A DNA stretch of 7,513 bases from Bacteroidales bacterium (GTDB lineage Bacteria; Bacteroidota; Bacteroidia; Bacteroidales; WCHB1-69), in contig JAKSMH010000039.1 in the NCBI GenBank assembly GCA_024400715.1, positions 1 through 7,513 of the forward strand, read 5' to 3'. This document shows positions 1 to 6,117 of this stretch, piece after piece (position 1 is the first letter of the stretch; the number at the start of each line of letters is the position of its first letter). A program made the position numbers and the translations under genes. Below the pieces are notes generated by a model. That model searched no databases, was not told the origin of the DNA, and was given only the letters and a program-made list of their open reading frames with translations.

Positions 1-656
1 CGGCCCCAGCCGACACCCTGGTATTGGGAAAGTACGTTCACCCAGCCCCGTTTAAGGTCAATTCCAAATACGGATGGCGGCGGCGTAGAATGCACCGCGG
101 CGTAGATATGGCCTACCCAATGGGAACACCCGTGGTGGCTGCTTTTGACGGCATTGTTAGAATTTCTAAAAGCGGTGCCGGCGGCTATGGCCAACTTATC
201 GTTATTCGCCACGCCAATAAATTGGAAACCTACTACGGCCACCTTTCACAACGCCTCGTTAACCCCGGCCAAATGGTTCACGCCGGCGACACAATTGCCT
301 TGGGCGGAAGTACCGGCCGCTCCACCGGTCCTCACCTCCATTTCGAAACCCGCTACCTCGGCTACGATTTCAATCCGACGAAAATTATCGATTTCGACAA
401 TTTTACATTGGCTACCGACACCCTTTATACCAGCGGATTCGCAGTCACATCACAAAATCTGCTGGCTGAAAAAACCGCCAACGATGCGGCAAAGAAAAGT
501 AGTAACTCCGTGGGAAAAAGTTACCATAAGGTTCGCCGCGGCGAAACGCTGGGCGGCATCGCCAGAAAATACCACACCTACGTTTCTACCCTTAAAAAAC
601 TTAACGGGCTCCGCAGCGATTTCATTAGGGAAGGCCAAAGATTGCGCGTAAGGTAA
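1..656 (+). CDS. M23 family zinc metallopeptidase with C-terminal LysM domain (5' end outside window)
   Basis: Predicted murein endopeptidase of the LytM/M23 type, which cleaves peptide cross-bridges in peptidoglycan; a C-terminal LysM domain would bind the glycan. The frame is open to the left edge, so the true start, and probably a signal peptide, lie upstream; the TTG at 24 is just the first start-like codon, not a believable start. The peptidase core begins with a YGWR segment (about 70-80). Zinc-site residues are all visible: H-x3-D in HRGVD (His codon 93-95, Asp codon 105-107), the YYGHLS motif, and the HLH pair in GPHLHFE (333-341). A linker rich in Lys, Ser and Asn leads to the LysM domain (about 522-653), with its typical RRGETLGGIARKY opening and a final GQRLRVR. 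No catalytic residue is missing, so an active hydrolase is likely, as opposed to a degenerate EnvC/NlpD-type activator. The next gene starts 8 nt downstream, suggesting co-transcription. Confidence 0.93.
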   Translation, partial: APADTLVLGKYVHPAPFKVNSKYGWRRRRMHRGVDMAYPMGTPVVAAFDGIVRISKSGAGGYGQLIVIRHANKLETYYGHLSQRLVNPGQMVHAGDTIALGGSTGRSTGPHLHFETRYLGYDFNPTKIIDFDNFTLATDTLYTSGFAVTSQNLLAEKTANDAAKKSSNSVGKSYHKVRRGETLGGIARKYHTYVSTLKKLNGLRSDFIREGQRLRVR

Positions 657-664
657 AACCGGCT

Positions 665-2833
665 ATGAAACGCATTTTACCGCTATACTTCCTCCTTGCC
701 TTTTTCAGCTATCACTTCTGCTTTGCCCAGACTTTGTATCCACTTGGCTTTCAGCGAAATCAAAATATTCCCGTACTACAAGGTCCTGATACGCTTCATT
801 TGGCCTGGACAGGCGGCATAAATGGACTTTCCTTCTTCCCTTTCGATTTGAATTTGGACGGAACCCAAGACCTCATCGCCTTTGAGAAAAACGGCAACCG
901 CCTGCTCCCTTTCATCCAAGAAAACAATCGCTGGACTTACCACCCCGAATATCGCCGATTCTTTCCGGATTTGCACGACTGGCTTATCTTCAAAGATTAC
1001 GACAATGATGGTAAAAAAGACATTTTTACTTACGGATTGGCCGGCATCCGCGTATTTCATAACGTCTCGGAACAAGAACTTCGCTTCGAACTCAGTTGCG
1101 AACAATTGAACTCTTTTTATTACACGGACTATAGTAATATTTATGCTTCTCCTGATGATTATTTAGCTATCGACGATATTGACGGTGATGGTGATTTGGA
1201 TATTCTAAACTTTTGGGCATTAGGGAAATACGTCCATTATCAAAGAAATTACGCCGTGGAAAACAGTTTGGCTAATGGTTATCTGGATTTTAAATTGGAA
1301 GATGAATGCTGGGGAAAATTTTCCGAAGGCGCTGATAATAACGAAATTACTCTTTTTAGTTATTGCCAAGACAAAGCCAGAAATCAAATGCGCCACGCCG
1401 GTTCAAGTATGACGATGCTGGATTACAACCAAGACGGCGTCAAGGATTTATTGCTTGGAGATATCGACTTCCCGCAAATAATCCTGCTAACCAATGGCGG
1501 CACCCCTTCCGAAGCCCTTATGGTGAGCCAAACCACGAATTTTCCTAATGCCGAAAATCCCATCTCCCTGCTTTCAATGCCCTTGGTCTCCGCCCTTGAT
1601 ATCGATAATGATTCTTTTGACGAATTGATCGTTTCACCAGCGGACCCTTCCTTGTCTAAATCTCAAAATATCAATAGCGTATGGTTATACGACTACGATG
1701 AAAACGTACAAGATTACCACTTAAATACAAGGTCGTTTCTGCAAGAAAAAATGATTGACTTGGGTTCCGGAGCTTATCCTGTTTTTTTTGATTGGAATAA
1801 CGATGGACTTTGGGACTTGTTTGTTGGAAATTTCGGCTATTACGATAGTTCTCAATACATTAACGGATTTCTGACCTCATATTATTCATCCTGCAACGCT
1901 GGAAATGCGGCAAATCCGGCCTTTCAATTGATAAATTCGGATTTCTTTAATCTCAAAGCGCTAAATTATCAGGCACTTTTTCCCGCCCTTGGAGACCTCG
2001 ACAATGACGGACAAAATGAAATAATCTGCGGCCACGAAAACGGGACATTATTATTCATTAAGAATAATCAAGTGATTGATAATTATCTAAATATTGATGT
2101 CGGAGATTTCGCCAGTCCCCAACTTTTTGACATCGACCACGACGGAAAATTGGACTTGCTGATTGGCAATCGGCGTGGTGAAATCCAATATTATCAAAAC
2201 ACATCAAGCGGTCAGCAAATAGATTTTCAATTGCAAAACGCCAGCTTGGGAAATGTGGATGTCCGCGATTACTCCGTTTCCTATTTCGGCTTCGCCACAC
2301 CGTGTTTCTTTTCTAAGGACAATGAAACCCAATTGATATGCGGAAACGAACAAGGAAAGTTATTTTTCTATGACCATATTGACAATAATTTGGACGGAAG
2401 TTTTGATTTAATAACAGACCACTTGGCTGAAAAGATAAACAACACCAGCATTCCTCTTCAAGAAGGAATTCGAATCGGCGTTGCCATCGGCGATTTAAAC
2501 AATGACAATTATCCCGATATGGTGATAGGTAATTATGCGGGAGGACTTAGTTTCTTCGAAGGAACTCCCAGCTATCCAATGAAAATAAACACGACAAATG
2601 CAAATGAAGTCAAAATTTTCCCCAACCCGGCCCAAACGGATATTCACATCGAAATCAAAGACAATATCCCCCATCAAATTGAACTTTTTGACATTAACGG
2701 AAAACTAATCCGGCAATGGTTCACCACAAATCAATGCAATAAATTAAATATTAGTGACTTAAAATCATCCATTTATTTAATTAAAATTAGTTCAGATTGT
2801 CAAATTCATTGGCAAAAGCTTATCAAAAAATAA
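665..2833 (+). CDS. Secreted VCBS/FG-GAP repeat protein with T9SS type A sorting domain
   Basis: A 722-residue exported protein of unknown specific function. Residues 1-21 form a signal peptide, with likely cleavage before Gln22 in CFAQ. The body carries nine Asp-rich loops of DxDxDG type, as in VCBS/FG-GAP beta-propeller repeats, at about residues 61-69, 111-119, 171-179, 253-261, 312-320, 376-384, 444-452, 489-497 and 610-618; most are followed by a hydrophobic strand such as DLLIGN. A degenerate tenth may lie near 571-581. Residues 649-722 resemble the T9SS type A C-terminal domain: VKIFPNP, then a FDINGKLI strand, then SSIYLIKI and a Lys-rich end. By analogy with that family the protein crosses the outer membrane through the type IX system, the tail is removed, and the product is released or anchored on the surface. 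The loops should bind calcium; a role in adhesion or polymer binding is a guess, and no catalytic domain is visible. ATG 665 is chosen because it directly precedes the signal peptide and lies 8 nt after the previous stop. Confidence 0.92.
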   Translation: MKRILPLYFLLAFFSYHFCFAQTLYPLGFQRNQNIPVLQGPDTLHLAWTGGINGLSFFPFDLNLDGTQDLIAFEKNGNRLLPFIQENNRWTYHPEYRRFFPDLHDWLIFKDYDNDGKKDIFTYGLAGIRVFHNVSEQELRFELSCEQLNSFYYTDYSNIYASPDDYLAIDDIDGDGDLDILNFWALGKYVHYQRNYAVENSLANGYLDFKLEDECWGKFSEGADNNEITLFSYCQDKARNQMRHAGSSMTMLDYNQDGVKDLLLGDIDFPQIILLTNGGTPSEALMVSQTTNFPNAENPISLLSMPLVSALDIDNDSFDELIVSPADPSLSKSQNINSVWLYDYDENVQDYHLNTRSFLQEKMIDLGSGAYPVFFDWNNDGLWDLFVGNFGYYDSSQYINGFLTSYYSSCNAGNAANPAFQLINSDFFNLKALNYQALFPALGDLDNDGQNEIICGHENGTLLFIKNNQVIDNYLNIDVGDFASPQLFDIDHDGKLDLLIGNRRGEIQYYQNTSSGQQIDFQLQNASLGNVDVRDYSVSYFGFATPCFFSKDNETQLICGNEQGKLFFYDHIDNNLDGSFDLITDHLAEKINNTSIPLQEGIRIGVAIGDLNNDNYPDMVIGNYAGGLSFFEGTPSYPMKINTTNANEVKIFPNPAQTDIHIEIKDNIPHQIELFDINGKLIRQWFTTNQCNKLNISDLKSSIYLIKISSDCQIHWQKLIKK

Positions 2834-2843
2834 TTGATTTTTT
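2825..2843 (+). terminator. A/T-only hairpin at the end of the VCBS gene, weak terminator candidate
   Basis: AAAAAAT and ATTTTTT form a perfect 7-bp inverted repeat around a 5-nt loop that contains most of the TAA stop codon (2831-2833); T-rich sequence follows to about 2880. The stem has no G-C pairs, so it is a poor intrinsic terminator by standard rules. It is the only hairpin placed correctly to end the upstream transcript. The match could simply reflect the AT-rich composition here. Confidence 0.25.
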
Positions 2844-2871
2844 CATTTTATTATCTTTTCGTTTGTATTTT

Positions 2872-2883
2872 TTTGTATTTTTG
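2872..2883 (+). promoter_or_regulatory. Distal recA promoter -7 element (P1), first copy of a 12-mer repeat
   Basis: TTTGTATTTTTG contains TATTTTTG at 2876-2883, an exact fit to the TAnnTTTG -7 consensus described for Bacteroidota primary sigma factors, followed by the common GCA. A good -33 TTTG/TTG box 17-23 nt upstream is not evident; the area is just T-rich. If active, it would start transcription near 2889-2892 and give a leader of roughly 115 nt before recA. The same 12-mer recurs exactly at 2963-2974. Confidence 0.5.
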
Positions 2884-2905
2884 CACTGATTATCTCAGTC
2901 AAAAA
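2878..2905. promoter_or_regulatory. Inverted repeat overlapping the P1 -7 element, possible operator or leader hairpin
   Basis: The core is ACTGA-TTATC-TCAGT (2885-2899), a perfect 5-bp dyad with a 5-nt spacer. If C2884 is bulged, the pairing extends outward as TTTTTG against CAAAAA, giving 11 pairs in all. It overlaps the P1 -7 element and the expected transcription start. The A tract lies 3' of the hairpin on the + strand, and the T tract lies 5' of it on the - strand, so this is not an intrinsic terminator in either direction. A repressor site or a hairpin in the P1 leader would fit; the bound factor is unknown. Confidence 0.35.
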
Positions 2906-2907
2906 AA

Positions 2908-2935
2908 ACAGGTATCGGCGCCATAATAATCCTGT
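2908..2935. promoter_or_regulatory. Interrupted dyad ACAGG...CCTGT around a GGCGCC palindrome
   Basis: ACAGG (2908-2912) and CCTGT (2931-2935) form a 5-bp inverted repeat separated by 18 nt; inside sits a second near-palindrome, TAT-c-GGCGCC-ATA (2913-2925). It lies between the two putative recA promoters, just upstream of the P2 -33 region, where a regulator of recA could bind. The half-sites face the opposite way to the E. coli LexA box (CTGT-N8-ACAG), so I do not call it a LexA site. GGCGCC stands out in otherwise very AT-rich sequence. Confidence 0.3.
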
Positions 2936-2945
2936 GTCAAAATGA

Positions 2946-2974
2946 TTGCGATAAAGAAAAAATTTGTATTTTTG
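2946..2974 (+). promoter_or_regulatory. Proximal recA promoter (P2), Bacteroidota type
   Basis: TTG (2946-2948) acts as a -33 box, followed after an 18-nt spacer by TATTTTTG (2967-2974), an exact TAnnTTTG -7 element. The spacing is within the range reported for this promoter class. Transcription would begin around 2980, leaving a leader of about 20-25 nt before the recA ATG at 3004. The -7 element lies in the second exact copy of the 12-mer TTTGTATTTTTG (2963-2974). This is the best supported promoter in the window and probably drives the whole right-hand gene cluster. Confidence 0.6.
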
Positions 2975-3003
2975 TATTTTATTTAATTTGAAAAAATTTG
3001 GTT

Positions 3004-4011
3004 ATGGAAAACGGGAAAATCAACGAAGAGAAATTAAAAGTCCTCAACTCTACCCTTGAAAAATTGGAAAAAACCTTTGGCAAAGGTGCGATTATGCGCT
3101 TAAGCGACACACCGGTTGAAGATATTGACGTCATTCATACGGGATCCTTGACTTTGGATTTGGCATTAGGCGTGGGCGGTCTGCCAAAAGGAAGAATCAT
3201 AGAAATTTACGGACCTGAATCGTCAGGTAAGACCACCTTGGCCATTCACGCCATTGCGGAAGCACAAAAAGCAGGCGGCATTGCGGCCTTTATTGACGCA
3301 GAACACGCCTTTGACCGCAGCTATGCCGAAAAATTGGGCGTAAATACAGCCGAATTGTTGGTTTCGCAGCCTGATAATGGCGAACAAGCCCTTGAAATCG
3401 CCGACAACTTAATCCGCTCTGGTGCCATCGATATCATCGTCATCGACTCCGTTGCCGCCTTGACTCCCAAAAGTGAAATTGAAGGCGATATGGGCGATTC
3501 CAAAATGGGCCTACAAGCTCGATTAATGTCACAAGCACTCCGAAAACTCACCGCCACCATCAGTAAAACCGGCTGCTGCTGCATCTTCATCAACCAATTG
3601 CGTGAAAAAATCGGTGTTATGTTCGGTAATCCGGAAACCACTACCGGTGGTAATGCCCTGAAATTTTACGCTTCTGTCCGCTTGGATATTCGCCGTATGT
3701 CGCAATTGAAAGACGGAGACCTCGCATCAGGAAACAGAGTGAAGGTTAAAGTCGTGAAAAACAAAGTGGCTCCTCCATTCCGCACCGCAGAATTTGACAT
3801 CCTCTTTGGAGAAGGCATCTCAAAAACGGGTGAAATCATCGATTTGGGCGTTGAATATAACATTATCAAGAAATCGGGTTCCTGGTTCTCTTACAACGAC
3901 ACCAAACTGGCTCAAGGACGCGATTCCGTCAAACTGCTGTTGAATGACAATCCCGAACTTTTGGAACAACTTGAAACCCAGATTCGCGAAGCAGTTGCCG
4001 AACAAAAATAA
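3004..4011 (+). CDS. recA: RecA recombinase
   Basis: RecA is the ATP-dependent strand-exchange protein of homologous recombination; on single-stranded DNA it also activates self-cleavage of LexA-type repressors where these exist. Counting from ATG 3004 (335 residues): N-terminal polymerisation helix with FGKGAIM (25-31), Walker A GPESSGKT (70-77), catalytic Glu100 in the DAEHAF segment, Walker B IIVIDSV (144-150), loop L1 around residues 158-170, the FINQ segment with the ATP-sensing Gln198, and the signature L2 loop [15 protein letters not shown] (208-222). Numbering runs four ahead of E. coli throughout, so there is no internal indel in the core up to here. I prefer ATG 3004 to the TTG at 2998 because it gives the usual short N-terminus. 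Two oddities: residues 191-193 are three consecutive cysteines, and the protein ends soon after the last conserved helix without a long acidic tail. It is preceded by putative tandem promoters and followed 17 nt later by a TPR lipoprotein gene. Confidence 0.98.
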   Translation: MENGKINEEKLKVLNSTLEKLEKTFGKGAIMRLSDTPVEDIDVIHTGSLTLDLALGVGGLPKGRIIEIYGPESSGKTTLAIHAIAEAQKAGGIAAFIDAEHAFDRSYAEKLGVNTAELLVSQPDNGEQALEIADNLIRSGAIDIIVIDSVAALTPKSEIEGDMGDSKMGLQARLMSQALRKLTATISKTGCCCIFINQLREKIGVMFGNPETTTGGNALKFYASVRLDIRRMSQLKDGDLASGNRVKVKVVKNKVAPPFRTAEFDILFGEGISKTGEIIDLGVEYNIIKKSGSWFSYNDTKLAQGRDSVKLLLNDNPELLEQLETQIREAVAEQK

Positions 4012-4028
4012 AAACAGCTCTACTCACT

Positions 4029-5051
4029 ATGAAAAAGCACATAACAAGATTTTTACTCATCGCGCTTGTCTTGGCATGCACGGCCTGCGGATCCAATAAT
4101 AAAAAATACGAAGGCTTAGCACCCGAACTGGCAAAATTATGCAAAGCCATTGACAAAAATCCCAAAAACGCCGAAGCCTACTACAGCCGAGCCGTCTATT
4201 ATTACAATCGGGGATTCATAGAAGAAGCCAAAAACGATGTCTTCGAATGCCTGAAATTGGATGAGAAAAACGCCAAATACTATGTGCTGATGTCCGATGT
4301 CTATTTCGCGGAAAAAGAAACAGACTTAACTGAGGAAATGCTGGAAAGAGCCATCGCGTTAGAACCCGACAACAACGAAGCCCGACTGAAATTGGCCGAA
4401 TTGTATTTTCACCTGCGTATGTTCCAAGAATGCAACAATGCCTTGGACGCCGCCGTGGAAAAACAAAAATTCAATCCTAAGGCCCACTTAATCAGAGGAT
4501 TTTGCCTGAAAGAAATGCAAGACACCATTGGCGCTATGCGTATGTTCCAATTGTGTATCGATCAAAATCCTTCGGAAATCAAGGCATTCTTGGAATTGGG
4601 ATACTATTATCAAAGAAAGTTAGACCCAATGGCCATCAGCTATTACCAAAATGCCCTGCAGGCAGATCCCAACAACATTGAAATCAATTTCAATTTAGGC
4701 AAGATTTTACAAGACCTGGGAGAACGCGACCAAAACAAAGAACAAATTGACCAAGCCATTGAACAATACAAAATCGTTCTGAAACTCAAAGAAGACCATA
4801 TTCCCGCCTTGAACAACTTAGGTTATGTCTATATGGTGGACCAAGACAAATACAACGAAGCCATCGCATTGTTCAATAGAGCTGTCAAGGCAGAACCAAA
4901 CTGCGTGGAAGCATACTGCAACCTCGGTGTTTGCTACGAGTGTATGGGTGAATTAGAAAAATCGCGTGAAAATTATGAAATGGCACTCAAGATTCTGCCT
5001 AATTACGAAGGTGCAGTTTTAGGATTAAATCGATTAGATAAAATCAAATAA
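4029..5051 (+). CDS. Tetratricopeptide-repeat lipoprotein
   Basis: A 340-residue predicted lipoprotein built almost entirely of TPR helical pairs, which usually scaffold protein-protein contacts; the partner cannot be told from sequence. Residues 1-20 form a type II signal (basic start MKKHITR, hydrophobic LLIALVLA). There are two candidate lipid-bearing cysteines: Cys20, in CTAC followed by GSNN, is favoured, and Cys17 is possible. Residues after Cys20 lack the acidic surface-export signal described for some Bacteroidota lipoproteins, so a periplasm-facing location is inferred. About eight TPR units run from residue 47 to 335, with repeating NAEAYY...A...LDPN-type units; the last ends in ALKILPN. 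The closest general comparison is NlpI/PilF-like TPR lipoproteins, but that reflects architecture, not shown homology. It starts 17 nt after recA and ends 11 nt before ruvB, so it should be co-expressed with both. The upstream region has no Shine-Dalgarno core, as is common in this phylum. Confidence 0.9.
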   Translation: MKKHITRFLLIALVLACTACGSNNKKYEGLAPELAKLCKAIDKNPKNAEAYYSRAVYYYNRGFIEEAKNDVFECLKLDEKNAKYYVLMSDVYFAEKETDLTEEMLERAIALEPDNNEARLKLAELYFHLRMFQECNNALDAAVEKQKFNPKAHLIRGFCLKEMQDTIGAMRMFQLCIDQNPSEIKAFLELGYYYQRKLDPMAISYYQNALQADPNNIEINFNLGKILQDLGERDQNKEQIDQAIEQYKIVLKLKEDHIPALNNLGYVYMVDQDKYNEAIALFNRAVKAEPNCVEAYCNLGVCYECMGELEKSRENYEMALKILPNYEGAVLGLNRLDKIK

Positions 5052-5062
5052 CAAGAAAAACA

Positions 5063-6088
5063 ATGAATCAACATCTGGATCCCAGTTCTGAAAGACTTTC
5101 GGCAGCCGAAAAAGAATTTGAAAAAGCAATTCGGCCTGTTGACTTCGCGAGTTTTAACGGACAAGAACAGGTCATCGACAATATCATTGTTTTTGTAAGG
5201 GCAGCGAAAGCCCGCGGAGAGGCCCTGGACCACGTTCTGCTCCACGGTCCTCCAGGCTTGGGAAAAACTACACTTTCCCACATTATCGCCAACGAAATGG
5301 GGGTCAACCTCAAAGTCACTTCCGGACCTGTCATCGACAAACCCGGTGAATTGGCCGGCCTGCTCACCAACCTCGAACCCAACGATGTATTGTTCATCGA
5401 TGAAATTCACCGATTATCTCCCGTGGTCGAAGAATATCTTTATTCAGCAATGGAAGATTATCGCATTGATATCATGATCGATAGCGGTCCCAATGCCCGC
5501 AGTGTCCAAATATCACTGAATCCATTTACCTTGGTAGGCGCAACCACCCGTTCCGGCTTGTTGACAGCACCATTACGTTCACGTTTTGGCATTAACTTAA
5601 GATTACAATACTATGATGCGGAAACCTTGGCTAAAATTTTAAAACGCTCCGCATCTATACTCAATATTCCCATCAACGAAGACGCCGCATTTGAAATTGC
5701 CCGTCGAAGCCGCGGAACGCCACGTATTGCCAATTTATTGTTGAGACGCGTCAGGGATTTTGCCCAAATCAAAGGAGACGGAACCATCACCTACGAAATC
5801 ACTCAGATTGCCTTGGCCGCCCTCAATGTCGATAAACACGGACTGGATGAAATGGATAATCGTATCTTATCCACTATCGTTGAAAAATTCAAAGGCGGTC
5901 CCGTGGGCATCTCCACCATCGCCACCGCCGTGGGTGAAGACCGAGGAACCTTGGAAGAAGTGTACGAACCCTTCCTTATTCAAGAGGGCTATTTGATGCG
6001 AACCCCGCGAGGACGGGAAGTCACAGAATTGGGTTTCGCTCTCCTTGGAAAAATCAAATTTAACGACCAACAACCATCATTATTTTAG
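5063..6088 (+). CDS. ruvB: Holliday junction branch migration DNA helicase RuvB
   Basis: RuvB is the AAA+ ATPase that, as hexameric rings loaded by RuvA, drives branch migration of Holliday junctions before RuvC cleavage. The 341 residues match the family's usual length. Visible motifs: N-terminal [12 protein letters not shown] (23-34), Walker A GPPGLGKT (62-69), Walker [10 protein letters not shown] with Asp113 and Glu114, a beta-hairpin region for RuvA contact (about 127-150), sensor 1 GATTRSG (159-165), the arginine finger in LRSRFG (Arg174), and sensor 2 GTPR with Arg221. The C-terminal winged helix contains [16 protein letters not shown], which binds DNA. All key residues are intact. ATG 5063 lies 11 nt after the TPR lipoprotein gene, behind an A-rich leader. 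No ruvA or ruvC is in the window. Location downstream of recA in the same apparent transcript suggests joint expression of two recombinational repair proteins. Confidence 0.98.
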   Translation: MNQHLDPSSERLSAAEKEFEKAIRPVDFASFNGQEQVIDNIIVFVRAAKARGEALDHVLLHGPPGLGKTTLSHIIANEMGVNLKVTSGPVIDKPGELAGLLTNLEPNDVLFIDEIHRLSPVVEEYLYSAMEDYRIDIMIDSGPNARSVQISLNPFTLVGATTRSGLLTAPLRSRFGINLRLQYYDAETLAKILKRSASILNIPINEDAAFEIARRSRGTPRIANLLLRRVRDFAQIKGDGTITYEITQIALAALNVDKHGLDEMDNRILSTIVEKFKGGPVGISTIATAVGEDRGTLEEVYEPFLIQEGYLMRTPRGREVTELGFALLGKIKFNDQQPSLF

Positions 6089-6117
6089 ATTATTAACTTG
6101 CAAATAATATAAAAAGT

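Noticed and set aside
24..26. TTG at 24 as the start of the M23 peptidase
   Set aside because: The frame is open to base 1 and already reads as plausible protein upstream; starting here would give a secreted-type enzyme without a signal peptide. The gene is simply cut by the window edge.
145..651. 168-codon + strand frame inside the M23 gene
   Set aside because: It overlaps a well-supported peptidase-LysM frame and has a low-complexity translation rich in Pro, Thr and Ala. It is a shadow of the real frame.
665..2833. VCBS gene as a recent internal tandem duplication
   Set aside because: The DxDxDG units share only the short loop motif; the DNA between them is divergent and the spacing irregular, so there is no recent nucleotide-level duplication.
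2908..2960. SOS (LexA) box upstream of recA
   Set aside because: No CTGT-N8-ACAG or GAAC-N4-GTTC type site is present; the ACAGG...CCTGT dyad has half-sites in the opposite orientation with an 18-nt spacer.
2998..3003. TTG at 2998 as the recA start
   Set aside because: It adds only Met-Val before an ATG at 3004. ATG is the stronger start, and the resulting N-terminus fits RecA length.
5003..5410. 135-codon antisense open frame over the start of ruvB
   Set aside because: It lies entirely opposite the end of the TPR gene and the conserved RuvB Walker region, has no recognisable domain or promoter, and is explained as a shadow of the coding strand.
6089..6117. ATTATT...AATAAT inverted repeat between ruvB and the barrel gene as a terminator
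   Set aside because: It has only six A-T pairs with an 8-nt loop and is followed by A's, not T's; this is expected by chance in AT-rich sequence.
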